Notes under the pieces: model-generated | What the model was told of the DNA's origin: nothing | What the model saw: only the letters and a program-made list of their open reading frames with translations | The model's database searches: none | DNA from: Terriglobia bacterium | GTDB taxonomy: Bacteria > Acidobacteriota > Terriglobia > Terriglobales > Acidobacteriaceae | DNA: 50,237 nt | Direction: 5' to 3' | NCBI GenBank assembly: GCA_020073645.1 | Contig: JAIQET010000030.1 | Coordinates: forward strand, 1 to 50,237 | Program-made: the position numbers and the translations under genes | Part shown: positions 33,732 through 42,957 of the stretch, piece after piece | How positions within the stretch are numbered: position 1 is the stretch's first letter | How the letters are laid out: every line of letters starts with the position of its first letter

Positions 33732-35687
33732 ATGGTGTCCTCCCGGTGTTTTGCATTCCTGCTGCTTGCCAGCTTGCTGGTGTCGGTGCCCGCGGCGTTG
33801 GCCGCCCCGAATCCCGCGCCCAACGTGGTGTTTATCACTATTGATACGCTGCGCGCCGACCATCTCGGCTGCTATGGCTACAAGCAGATTCGCACGCCCA
33901 ACATTGATGCCCTCGCCGCGGATGGCGTGCGCTTCGAGCGTGCTTACACTCCGGTTCCGGTAACCCTGCCCTCGCATAGCGTGATTTTCACCGGTACCTA
34001 TCCCTTGCTCAGCGGCATGCACGATTTCGCCGCCAACACTCTGAATCCCACCCAGCCCACCCTGGCATCGGTGTTAAAGGAGCAGGGATATACGACCGGG
34101 GCGGTGATCGCCGCCGCGGTGCTGGACTCGCGCTTCGGCCTGAACCACGGGTTCGACTTCTACTACGACCACTTCGACTTCAACCGCATGGAGGAAGCGA
34201 ACCTCGACGAAATGGAGCGTCCCGGAAACCTGGTGGCTGACCAGGCACTGGAGTGGCTGGGCCAGAACTATCAGAAGAAGTTCTTCTTGTGGATACACTT
34301 GTACGACCCCCACTATCCCTACCGTCCGCCGGCACCGTACAGCGAGGAGTACAAAGATCGCCCCTATGACGGTGAAATCGCTTTTGCCGACGCCCAGGTC
34401 GGACGCCTCATAGGTTTTCTGAAAGCGAAAGGGCTCTACCAGAACACCCTCATCGTGTTGAGCGGAGACCACGGAGAAAGCCTGGGCGAGCATGGCGAGA
34501 AAACTCACGGCTTCTTCATCTACAACGCGACCTTGCATGTGCCGGTCATCATTCGTCTGCCGGGCGGCGCATCGGCGAAAACCGTGTCTGAGTTGATCAG
34601 CCTGGCGGACTTGATGCCCACCGTCCTGCAAGCCTTGAAAGTGGACGTCCCTTCGCAGGTGCAGGGCCGCAACCTGCTCCCGCTCATGACTCCGAAGAAC
34701 GAGGAGGCAGCGCGCAGCCTGTATGCGGAGACCTTCATGCCGCGCTTGCACTTCAACTGGAGCGAACTGCGAGCGGTTGAGACCGAGAACTACCATTTCA
34801 TCGATGCCCCTAAACCCGAACTCTACGACTTGAAGAAGGACCCCGGTGAGACCCAGAACCTGTATCCGCAGAAGAAAGCGGTGGCGGAGGAGATGCGCGC
34901 CAAGCTGGCCACGCTGATCCGCGAATACAGCGCCGGGCAGGAACTGGCGGAGAAGACCGGGCTCGACCCGGCGCTGATGGAGCGCCTGAAATCCCTGGGG
35001 TACGCAGGCTTTTCGGGCGGAGGCACCCCCACCATCACCGACCGCAACCTGCCGGATCCCAAGGACCGCATCGCGACATACGAGTTGATTTCAGACGCGA
35101 TCGCCGAGAGCCAGCACGGGCAGTACGCGCAGTCCGTCGAGAAGCTGAACGCGGCTCTTAAGACGGAGCCCACTTCTGTGCCCGTGCACTACTTGCAGGG
35201 TTTGAACTACTACCGACTGGGCGACTTCGCGAAGTCCGTGGATGAGTTCCAGCAAGTGCTGAAGGCGAGCCCGGATTATGCGCTCGCTGCTTTTCACCTC
35301 GGCCTGGCTTATGCCCGAACCGGACAGGTTGATGATGCAATTGCCACGTATAAGCGGACGCTGGATCTGGATTCAACCAATTTCGCCGCCGCCTACGACT
35401 TGGGGGTAGTGTACCTGCAGAAGAACATGACAAACGAAGCGGCCGCGGCCTTCCTTCAGTCTGTGACGATCGCAGACGCCTACGCACCCGGGCATCGCGC
35501 ATTAGGTCAGGTGCTATTGTCGGAAGGGCGAGTGGACGATGCTATCGCTGAGTTGCGCAAAGCTGCTGAATTGGTGCCACAAGATTCCAGCACTCACGCA
35601 GCCCTCGCTAAGGCGTTGGCAGCAAAGGGACTGACTGCAGAGGCGCAGGAAGAAATGCGCAAGGCGCAGGAAGCTCGCCCCCAATGA
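33732..35687 (+). CDS. AlkP-superfamily hydrolase (sulfatase-like)-TPR fusion, copy 2
   Basis: A 651-residue secreted protein with signal MVSSRCFAFLLLASLLVSVPAALA. Motifs match copy 1: VVFITIDTLRADHLGCYGY, WIHLYDPHYPYRPPAPYS and VLSGDHGESLGEHGEKTHGFF. The nucleophile segment is VPVTLPSHSVIFTGTYP, i.e. T-x-P-S-H instead of C-x-P-x-R. The TPR tail (residues ~470-650) includes YYRLGDFAKSVDEFQQVLKA. ATG 33732 was chosen because the promoter's -10 covers the earlier ATG. Its stop overlaps the next paralogue's start (ATGA), so the two are translationally coupled. Confidence 0.84.
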   Translation: MVSSRCFAFLLLASLLVSVPAALAAPNPAPNVVFITIDTLRADHLGCYGYKQIRTPNIDALAADGVRFERAYTPVPVTLPSHSVIFTGTYPLLSGMHDFAANTLNPTQPTLASVLKEQGYTTGAVIAAAVLDSRFGLNHGFDFYYDHFDFNRMEEANLDEMERPGNLVADQALEWLGQNYQKKFFLWIHLYDPHYPYRPPAPYSEEYKDRPYDGEIAFADAQVGRLIGFLKAKGLYQNTLIVLSGDHGESLGEHGEKTHGFFIYNATLHVPVIIRLPGGASAKTVSELISLADLMPTVLQALKVDVPSQVQGRNLLPLMTPKNEEAARSLYAETFMPRLHFNWSELRAVETENYHFIDAPKPELYDLKKDPGETQNLYPQKKAVAEEMRAKLATLIREYSAGQELAEKTGLDPALMERLKSLGYAGFSGGGTPTITDRNLPDPKDRIATYELISDAIAESQHGQYAQSVEKLNAALKTEPTSVPVHYLQGLNYYRLGDFAKSVDEFQQVLKASPDYALAAFHLGLAYARTGQVDDAIATYKRTLDLDSTNFAAAYDLGVVYLQKNMTNEAAAAFLQSVTIADAYAPGHRALGQVLLSEGRVDDAIAELRKAAELVPQDSSTHAALAKALAAKGLTAEAQEEMRKAQEARPQ

Positions 35688-37792
35688 GTCTTTCCCGCTG
35701 CCTCACGTTTCCAAGCGCGGCCTGTCAATTGGTCGCGAGCATTCTTCTTCTGTCGGCCGGGTCGTTCGCGGCCCAGGCCCCAGCCCGCAAAGCTCCCGTC
35801 AACGTAATCCTCATCACCATGGACACGGTACGCGCCGACCACCTCGGCTGCTACGGTGATCGGCAAGTTCAGACACCCACCTTGGACGCGCTCGCACACG
35901 ACGGCGTCGTGTTCGATCGGGCCATCGCGCAAGTTCCGCTCACCTGGCCTTCTCACGCCGTGATACTGACTGGGACGTATCCGTTTCAGAATGGCGTTCA
36001 GGATTTCACCGGCACGCCGCTCAGCCCGCAGTTCCGCTCCATCGCGCAGGCTTTCAAACAGCGCGGCTATGCCACGGGAGCGGTGGTCAGTGCTTTCGTG
36101 CTGGACCGCAGTTGGGGGCTGGCGCGTGGTTTTGACTTTTACGATGACACTTTCTCCGCGGAAACTTTCCAGCAAAAAGACATCGGACTGGTGGACCGCC
36201 GAGCTGGCGAGAGTGTCCGCCGTGCCATAAACTGGCTCAAGAGCGCCCGCCGGCCATTCTTCTTCTGGCTTCACCTGTATGACCCTCACAGTCCGTACGA
36301 TCCGCCGGAGCCATATCGGACCCAGTATCAAGGCCATCTCTACGACGGAGAAATTGCCTACGCCGATCACGAACTCGGACGGCTGATCGCCTGGTTGAAG
36401 CAAAACCAGCTCTATGACCGTACCGCGATTGTATTCCTCAGCGACCACGGCGAATCTCTGGGCGAGCATGGCGAGCAAGAGCATGGTTTCTTTGTCTATG
36501 ACTCGACCGTCCACATTCCACTCATCGTGAAACCGCCTTCTGGAAGCGGCATCCAGCCCGGCCGAGCGGCGCGGCCGGTAGAGACCACTGCGGTTGCTCC
36601 CACTCTTCTACATCTCGCCGGGCTGAAGGATGTCATCGCGCAACAGTTCAACTCGCATGGACTGTTGGGGGCAAAGGCGGAGAAGGAAGACGAAGCGTAC
36701 AGCGAGACGTTCTATCCGTTCAGTTCGTTTGGATGGAGCCCGCTCCATGCCTTGGAAACCACTCGCTATCACTACATCGACGCCCCAATTGCTGAACTCT
36801 ACGACCTCGTGGCCGATCCCGCGGAGAAAAACAATGTTGCACCGCAACAGAGCGCCACGGTCGCCGTCCTCAAAGACAAACTGCAGTCTCGCCTGCGGAA
36901 AAACCCGTTCACGCCCAGCCAAGCAAATTCTTCTGGACTGAGCCCTGACGCAGCCGAGAAACTTCGTGCCTTGGGGTACGTGGCCTACCGGTCGCCGGTT
37001 ACTGCGGAGGCGTTGGCCGCCGGCCTGCCCGACCCCAAGGACAAGCTCGGAGAGTTCAATGCCATCCTGAAGGCGCAGGACGCATTCCAGGCGGGAGATT
37101 TCGATACTGGGAAGCAAGTGCTCGACAAAGTACGGCAGCAAGATCCACAAATCTACACCGTGCCGTTCATGCTGGCAGAGGCGGCGATGCGGCAGCAGAA
37201 ATGGGACGAGGCTGCCGCGCAATTTCGCCAATGCCTTGAACTCAATCCTAATTTCGACCAGGCGATGACCGGACTCGCTCATGCACTCGTCGGGCAGGGC
37301 AAGGCGGACGAAGCTCGACTTTGGATCGGGAAGGCACTGCAGTTCAATCCGCAGAATTATCGCGCCTGGTACGATCTGGGGACGCTTGACGCGAAGGCCG
37401 ACCGTACCGCCGCTGCGTCCGACTACGGAAAGGCGCTCGCGATACAGCCCAACTTCGCGCTTCTCCGGCGTGATTTCGGAATGTTGCAGTTCGAGCAGAA
37501 GAATTACGCGGAAGCCGCGACCCACCTGGCGAAGGCGACCGAGCTAGGAGTCAACGAGGCGAAGACTTACAACTTCCTGGGGATTTCTTACAGCCGGACC
37601 GGCCAGTTGCAAAAGGCCGTCGACAGTTACGCAAAAGCGCTGAAACTGAACCCAGACCTGGCCGAGGCACACCTCAACCTGGCCTATGCTTATCAGAGGA
37701 TGAATCGCCCGAAGGCGGCTCAGGAAGAGTACGGCACGGCCTGCAAGCTGGAGAAAAACTTCTGCCAGTTTGTTCCGCGGCAACGGCCGTGA
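35684..37792 (+). CDS. AlkP-superfamily hydrolase (sulfatase-like)-TPR fusion, copy 3
   Basis: A 702-residue secreted protein (MSLSRCLTFPSAACQLVASI.. signal, ending SFAAQ). It has ILITMDTVRADHLGCYGD, the Thr-type nucleophile segment VPLTWPSHAVILTGTYP, WLHLYDPHSPYDPPEPY and FLSDHGESLGEHGEQEHGFF. The C-terminal ~250 residues are TPRs (FDQAMTGLAHALVGQGKADEA.., TGQLQKAVDSYAKALKLNPD). It begins inside the stop of copy 2. Sequence drift among the three copies is large apart from the active-site motifs, so the triplication is not recent. Confidence 0.84.
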   Translation: MSLSRCLTFPSAACQLVASILLLSAGSFAAQAPARKAPVNVILITMDTVRADHLGCYGDRQVQTPTLDALAHDGVVFDRAIAQVPLTWPSHAVILTGTYPFQNGVQDFTGTPLSPQFRSIAQAFKQRGYATGAVVSAFVLDRSWGLARGFDFYDDTFSAETFQQKDIGLVDRRAGESVRRAINWLKSARRPFFFWLHLYDPHSPYDPPEPYRTQYQGHLYDGEIAYADHELGRLIAWLKQNQLYDRTAIVFLSDHGESLGEHGEQEHGFFVYDSTVHIPLIVKPPSGSGIQPGRAARPVETTAVAPTLLHLAGLKDVIAQQFNSHGLLGAKAEKEDEAYSETFYPFSSFGWSPLHALETTRYHYIDAPIAELYDLVADPAEKNNVAPQQSATVAVLKDKLQSRLRKNPFTPSQANSSGLSPDAAEKLRALGYVAYRSPVTAEALAAGLPDPKDKLGEFNAILKAQDAFQAGDFDTGKQVLDKVRQQDPQIYTVPFMLAEAAMRQQKWDEAAAQFRQCLELNPNFDQAMTGLAHALVGQGKADEARLWIGKALQFNPQNYRAWYDLGTLDAKADRTAAASDYGKALAIQPNFALLRRDFGMLQFEQKNYAEAATHLAKATELGVNEAKTYNFLGISYSRTGQLQKAVDSYAKALKLNPDLAEAHLNLAYAYQRMNRPKAAQEEYGTACKLEKNFCQFVPRQRP

Positions 37793-37816
37793 CTCATTGT
37801 TATGGAAGGTCCGGAC

Positions 37817-38842
37817 TCAATTGTGGCTCGCCCCCTCCGCCGTCTTGCCCTCCAGCCTTTCCAGCACACCCTTTGCTTTGGGAGCAAACCCATCGTTCGG
37901 GAACAACTTGAGGTAAGTCTTAAGCTCAGAGGCGGCGTCCTTGCTTCGTCGCTGCTGCAGATACAAGTTGACCAGTTGCAGGTAGGCCTGCGGCATCGCG
38001 GGATCAAGCTGGAGAGCATCGTTAAGGTTGCGTTCTGCCTCGCTTCCCCTTCCCGTACGGCTGTAGAGGGAGCCAAGCAAGAAGTGGCCAAACGCGGAAT
38101 CTGGCTGCTTCTGCAAGCCTTGCTGCAGCGCCTTCTCTGCTTCCTCAAATCGGTTGGTGAGCGTCAGTACGTGCCCCAGATTGAAGTATGCCTGGGAATC
38201 ATTCTGGTTGACCCGGAGCACTTCCTTGAATTGCTTCTCCGCGCCAGCATAGTCCGCTTTGCTCAGATAGTCCGAACCCAGGTTGTTATGCGCAGGATAA
38301 AAGTCTGGAGCGAGCGAGATCGCCTTTTCATAATGCCGGATCGCCTCATCGCTTATCTGATGCTTGTCCGCTGCGACGCCCTTGTCGAATTCTTTAACCG
38401 CGTTTTTCGGGAAATGGCGCCGGTACTCCGCCGGATCAACCAGGTTAGGGTTGCTCCCGGGCTCACGATTCGGCAGCGGTTCCTTCTTAGCCGGCTCGCG
38501 CGGGATTAAGTTTATCTGTGCCATTGCCACTGTGTAGATGGACGTATCGAGGACGACCAGTTGATCGACTGGGTAGAAACGCTCGTCGTTGATAACGACG
38601 TGGTAGGGATTGCTTCCCAGACCATAGAATCCGAATCTTCCTTCCTCATCACTGTATGCGCTGCCAAGCGTGGCGCCTCGCAACTGTAGTTCTACAAATA
38701 TCCTGCCTGCGAAATCGCCCTTGCTCAGGTGCAGTTCGCCAACGACGCTGCCTACGCCTCCCTGCTGCGCCTGAAGCGCGGGAACCGCAAGGAGCAGAAA
38801 GATGAGGCAGGCGAGAATCAGATTGCGGCGGGCGCACGGCAT
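37817..38842 (-). CDS. Secreted TPR protein with carboxypeptidase-regulatory-like N-domain
   Basis: A 341-residue exported protein. The start at ATG 38842 (GGGAG upstream) gives signal MPCARRNLILACLIFLLLAVPALQAQ; a GTG at 38881 would lie inside the terminator hairpin and is rejected. Residues ~30-125 form a beta-sandwich (SVVGELHLSKGDFAGRIFVE.., SDEEGRFGFYGLGSNPYHVVI). Residues ~150-330 hold about five TPRs (AIRHYEKAISLAPDFYPAHNNLG, EKQFKEVLRVNQNDSQAYFNLG). It lies downstream of the TonB receptor, beyond a terminator. It probably works as a periplasmic scaffold; the partner is unknown. Confidence 0.8.
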   Translation of the reverse strand: MPCARRNLILACLIFLLLAVPALQAQQGGVGSVVGELHLSKGDFAGRIFVELQLRGATLGSAYSDEEGRFGFYGLGSNPYHVVINDERFYPVDQLVVLDTSIYTVAMAQINLIPREPAKKEPLPNREPGSNPNLVDPAEYRRHFPKNAVKEFDKGVAADKHQISDEAIRHYEKAISLAPDFYPAHNNLGSDYLSKADYAGAEKQFKEVLRVNQNDSQAYFNLGHVLTLTNRFEEAEKALQQGLQKQPDSAFGHFLLGSLYSRTGRGSEAERNLNDALQLDPAMPQAYLQLVNLYLQQRRSKDAASELKTYLKLFPNDGFAPKAKGVLERLEGKTAEGASHN

Positions 38843-38865
38843 GGCCCTACTCCCATAAAAAGGAA

Positions 38866-38901
38866 GAGGGCTTGTTCTCACCTCGGTGAGAACAAGCCCT
38901 C
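38866..38901 (-). terminator. Rho-independent terminator of the TonB-receptor gene
   Basis: Perfect 17-bp arms (38866-38882 and 38885-38901; GAGGGCTTGTTCTCACC and its complement) enclose 2 nt. On the minus strand the hairpin is followed by TTCCTTTTTATG. It lies 14 nt past the receptor's stop codon. Confidence 0.8.
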
Positions 38902-38915
38902 AAGGTTACCGCGGT

Positions 38916-41900
38916 TTAGAAGCTCACTTTCAACCCAAACTGGAGATTGCGTGGGTTCAAAGTGCCGCCCGCCTGGCCGAAGTTGCTAATGGGGAACTGG
39001 TTGTGAGTAGTCTCCAAGGCAGCTTGGCCCGGCTCCGCCAGGACGAAGTTGGTGTGGTTGAAGACGTTGAAGCCCTCCACGCGGAACTGCAGACCCACTC
39101 TCTCGGTGACCTGGAAGTTCTTGAAGAGGGACATGTCTGCGTACCACTGGCCGGGCCCAACGAAGGTGTTGCGGCCGAGGTTGCCCGGGCAGCCCAGGCA
39201 CGGGGTGCTGAAGATACCAGCGTTGGGCGCCCACTCCGGTCCCCAGCCGTTGGCCCACATATCGTGGGTAGCGCCGCTGAAGCTCGAAATGGTGGAATTC
39301 GGCCGGTTGTTTCTGGAGTGGCTGTTCGTCGTATTGAGTAGGTAAGCGCCACCCTGGTTCACGCAGGTACCATCATTGACATCCGTCGCAGTGCACGGGA
39401 GCGCGTTTCCGTTCTCGTCAAAACTAACCGTCGATCGCAGTTTTGCCGAGCGGCGGTCGTATGGAGACCAGTGCGCACCGGTCTGGAAGGACCAAATCCC
39501 ATTATACTGCCACCCGTCGAGCACAGCCTTCAGGAACCCTGTGTGCTTCCCGAACGGCAGCTCCCACACATAGTTGAACACCAGCCGCTGACGGATGTCA
39601 AAGATGGAATTGCCCCGGTCCAGGCTCGGGTTGGTCCAATCGGTGGTGAACCCGTCGCCTGCCGCGTCGCCGTTGGCGGTCGTGGCGCCACTGTGCCAGG
39701 TGGAGCCGTCATCAATGCTGTGGCTATAGGTGTAGTTCAGGTTGAACAGCAGGCCGTGGCTCACTTGCTTCTTGACGGCGACCTGGAGCGAGTTGTAGTT
39801 GGAGTTGGCGGCGTTCTGCCAGACGCGCAGCGTACCGTAGTTGCCGTTGACGCGACCGCTCGGGCTGCCGCAGAGTTGGCGCCCGAAGATGTCCGTGACA
39901 CACCCCCCCACCGGCAGTTTGCCGCCGGGAAGACGGTTGACGTCATCGGCTCGGAACAGCTTGTGTCCCGTCGTCCCAACGTAATCCACCTCGACCGTCA
40001 GCTTGGGCATAATCTCACGCTGCAGGCTGAGGTAGTAGTTGTAAACATACGGGTCGCGGATGCCCTGCGGGAAAATAACGCCCGTCAGGAATGCAGTTTG
40101 CGGGTTGCCGGCTGCCCAACCCGAGAGATTGCCCACAGCCTGCGCGCCAGTGCCCTGGCCGGGGTTCGTGGGTGCGCCGAAGAAGGTCGGCGTGGCGCCA
40201 CTCGGGCCACATATAGTGCCGTCCGCATTGCAGGTGCTTGGGCCGTAAACGATGACCGAGTCGCCGCCGTCCAGCGCCGCGCTATCCGCCAGGTTGAAGG
40301 AGTAGAACGGCGGATTCCAGCGCGAGTTGGAGAGTGGGTTGTAGAGCGTGGACTCGTAGGAGACCCCGAATCCGCCGCGCAGCGACGTCTTGCCGTCGCC
40401 GAATATATCCCAGGCGAAGCCGACGCGAGGACCGAAGTTGTTGTGATCGCCTTTGCCCAGCGAACTCGATGGGGCGAAACCGCCCGGACCGCAGATTCCG
40501 GCCACGGTCACCTGCGCTATGGCGGCGGCCGTGGTGCAGTCGTAGAAGGTACCGTTGATGGTGCCGGTGGAGCCCGCTGGCACGTTGGCGTCATGAATTT
40601 GGCCAGCCCCGGTGGTGATGTTGTCCAGCAAGCTGTTGCCTGGGCCGGGCAGGAACGTCGTGGCCAGATTGTCCAGTTCGTTGTGGCGCGTGAACAGGTC
40701 GTACCGGATACCCAGGTTCAGGGTCAGGCGACGGGTGACCTTCCAGTCATCCTGAAAGAACGCTCCAAATTCGAGGTTGCGCCAGTGTCGGATATTGCTG
40801 GCCAGTTGGGCCTGATTGCCGGAAATGAACCCGGGATCCACGCCCGCAACCTCAAAGTAAGGGGCGTCCGCGGCAAACCAGATGGTGTCGAAAAACTCGT
40901 ACGACGGCCGGGCGACGTTGAACTCGCTGTTCTCGATGTTACGCTTGATGTCCGCGCCGATCTTAATGTTGTGCGCGCCATGGCTGATCGAGAGCATGTC
41001 GCTATAAGTGTACTCGTGTTCCTTGAATAGCTGCGGATAGCCGTTGTAGGAACCAAATCCTGAAGCCCCATCATCTGTGACGATGGACGGCACCCCCGGT
41101 AAACCAGTACCAATCTCCTGATAGAAACCGGTGTACCCGGCGCGGGCCTCGTTGATGATACGAGAGCTAAAGGTGTGGTCCCAGGTAATCTGGCCAGTGG
41201 GATAAACGTTGTGGGTTGGGTTGGTGAAACCGCGAGTGCAGGCCGGAGTGCAAGGTCCGAAGTTGTCGCTGTTTCGCAGCCAGTTGAAGTTGACGAAGAA
41301 GCGGTTCTTTTCGTTGGGATTGTAATCGATTCTACCCGACGCCTCTTTGCCTTGGAACAGGTTCCCGAAGGTTTGCGTCTGCTGCCCGAAAAGGGCAACG
41401 CTGTTGCAGAGGTACGGGCTGCCCTGCGGCAACGCCGCGTCCAGGGCCTGGAAAGCTGCGTCAATCGAAGGAATCCCGGTAACCCCTTCCGTCGCCACCG
41501 CGCCAGGGAAGCCACTGCAATTGGTTCCATTTACGGCCGGCGCGAAGTTCTTGTAGAGCAGCGCGGCGGTCGAGTTGGGCAGAGCTGAAATCACGGCCTG
41601 CCGGAACTGTGGTGACTCGACAAGGATCGGTACCGGGGGCGCTTGCGTGGTGAAGTGGTCCTGTTGGTAGGAGACGAAAAAGAACAGCTTGTCTTTGATG
41701 ATCGGACCGCCGAAGGTCCCGCCGAACTGGTTGAAGCGCAGCAACTGTTTTGGCACGCCGACTTGGTTGTTGAAGAAGTAGTTAGCGTCCAGCTTGTCGT
41801 TGCGGAGGAACTCCCAGGCGCTACCGTGCCAGCTATTGGTGCCGGACTTGGTCACCAGGTTGGTGATGGAGCCTGCGCTGCTGCCATACTGGGCGGAGTT

Positions 41901-42560
41901 GTTCAGGCCGAGCTGCTGGAATTCCTCGACGGTGTCCTGGATGGGGACGTTGTCAACGCCGCCGCTCAGCCCCTTGTTGGAGACGCCGTTGATGAGGAAG
42001 CCGTTGAAGTCTTCGCGCAGGCCGTTGACCACCGTGCCGTGGCCATTCTCGAAGTCAGTGCCGTTAACGTTGACCGCGCCCGGCGCCAGCTGGATGAGGT
42101 CGTAAACGTTGCGGCCATTGAGGGGCAGGTTGGCTACCAGTGCGCCGCTCACAGTCTGCGACAACTGCGAACTTTCGGTGTCGACCGCCTGGGCCGCGCC
42201 GGTTACCTCGACTACCTCGCTCGTAGAGCCCACCTGTAGCTTGAAATCCGAGGGAGTGATAGAACCGGCGTTCACTACCACGTTGGTATGGGTTTCAACC
42301 TTGAAGTTCTGAGCCGTCACCGTGACCGAGTAAGTACCAACCGGCAGCTGGTTAGCCACATAGTGCCCCTGCTGGCTGCTCGTGATCGTGGTGGTGAAAT
42401 CCGTGGCTTTATTCTTAACTACTACTTTTGCGCTGGGAATGGCCGCGCCGGACGGGTCGGTGATATCTCCCGCAATCTGGCCATTCTGAATTTGCGCCGC
42501 TGTGCTCAACGCCAGCACCAGCACGCACAACAACACGAGGCAGAACTGCAGCTTCTTCAT
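38916..42560 (-). CDS. Oar-like TonB-dependent outer-membrane receptor
   Basis: A 1214-residue outer-membrane protein with signal MKKLQFCLVLLCVLVLALSTAAQ. Residues ~25-110 are a carboxypeptidase-regulatory-like domain (GQIAGDITDPSGAAIPSAKVVV). The plug domain follows (VANLPLNGRNVYDLIQLAPGAV, NGLREDFNGFLINGVSN). The long barrel has repeated aromatic strands (GSAWEFLRNDKLDANYFFNN, DKLFFFVSYQQDHF) and ends LQFGLKVSF with C-terminal Phe. The size and 'PLNGRN' plug are those of the Oar-like receptors abundant in acidobacteria. The start ATG 42560 has GGTAGG upstream; the frame is open further but without family character. Plant-polymer or peptide uptake is often assumed for this group; the ligand is not shown. 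Confidence 0.9.
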   Translation of the reverse strand: MKKLQFCLVLLCVLVLALSTAAQIQNGQIAGDITDPSGAAIPSAKVVVKNKATDFTTTITSSQQGHYVANQLPVGTYSVTVTAQNFKVETHTNVVVNAGSITPSDFKLQVGSTSEVVEVTGAAQAVDTESSQLSQTVSGALVANLPLNGRNVYDLIQLAPGAVNVNGTDFENGHGTVVNGLREDFNGFLINGVSNKGLSGGVDNVPIQDTVEEFQQLGLNNSAQYGSSAGSITNLVTKSGTNSWHGSAWEFLRNDKLDANYFFNNQVGVPKQLLRFNQFGGTFGGPIIKDKLFFFVSYQQDHFTTQAPPVPILVESPQFRQAVISALPNSTAALLYKNFAPAVNGTNCSGFPGAVATEGVTGIPSIDAAFQALDAALPQGSPYLCNSVALFGQQTQTFGNLFQGKEASGRIDYNPNEKNRFFVNFNWLRNSDNFGPCTPACTRGFTNPTHNVYPTGQITWDHTFSSRIINEARAGYTGFYQEIGTGLPGVPSIVTDDGASGFGSYNGYPQLFKEHEYTYSDMLSISHGAHNIKIGADIKRNIENSEFNVARPSYEFFDTIWFAADAPYFEVAGVDPGFISGNQAQLASNIRHWRNLEFGAFFQDDWKVTRRLTLNLGIRYDLFTRHNELDNLATTFLPGPGNSLLDNITTGAGQIHDANVPAGSTGTINGTFYDCTTAAAIAQVTVAGICGPGGFAPSSSLGKGDHNNFGPRVGFAWDIFGDGKTSLRGGFGVSYESTLYNPLSNSRWNPPFYSFNLADSAALDGGDSVIVYGPSTCNADGTICGPSGATPTFFGAPTNPGQGTGAQAVGNLSGWAAGNPQTAFLTGVIFPQGIRDPYVYNYYLSLQREIMPKLTVEVDYVGTTGHKLFRADDVNRLPGGKLPVGGCVTDIFGRQLCGSPSGRVNGNYGTLRVWQNAANSNYNSLQVAVKKQVSHGLLFNLNYTYSHSIDDGSTWHSGATTANGDAAGDGFTTDWTNPSLDRGNSIFDIRQRLVFNYVWELPFGKHTGFLKAVLDGWQYNGIWSFQTGAHWSPYDRRSAKLRSTVSFDENGNALPCTATDVNDGTCVNQGGAYLLNTTNSHSRNNRPNSTISSFSGATHDMWANGWGPEWAPNAGIFSTPCLGCPGNLGRNTFVGPGQWYADMSLFKNFQVTERVGLQFRVEGFNVFNHTNFVLAEPGQAALETTHNQFPISNFGQAGGTLNPRNLQFGLKVSF

Positions 42561-42957
42561 GGACCTACCCTCTCGCACTGTGGGATGTTGTTCAACGGAG
42601 ACGTCTTGATCCCCGTACACCTGAAGCTCACGCTGTGATGTAAGCGGCATCACGCCAGACTGTGAAGTGCGCAGCATTCTGCACCCCTCCAGCCCACCTG
42701 TCAAGCCATCCTGCTGATTACTCTGGAATAAATGCGCCAGCACCGCGCTCGGGGACACGCCACCCTGCCGTGCCCGCACAACTATCGAGGCACGGAGGCG
42801 CACGTAGCTCTCCAAAACAGCCGCGTAGTGGGATCAATGACTTACAAGAACCCGGCCGAATTAGGCTATGACGAACTGGAGACAGGCCCCGACAATGCTC
42901 CATAATTTGGAAGAATTGTCACACGAGAGCATGCGCCCCATCACTGGATGGTGTGAC
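42561..42957. other. Upstream region of the TonB-receptor gene
   Basis: This 397-bp same-strand spacer separates the CRTAC1 gene from the receptor gene. It must hold the receptor's promoter. I see no clear ORF, no strong hairpin and no convincing -35/-10 pair. A TTATGG at ~42900-42905 (minus) is the best AT-rich candidate. Confidence 0.4.

Noticed and set aside
31705..37792. Calling the three AlkP-type proteins formylglycine sulfatases
   Set aside because: The C/S-x-P-x-R signature is missing in all three; the position is Thr and the Arg is His.
39471..41030. 519-codon ORF antisense to the TonB receptor
   Set aside because: Same reason; the receptor frame is well supported by signal, plug and terminal Phe.
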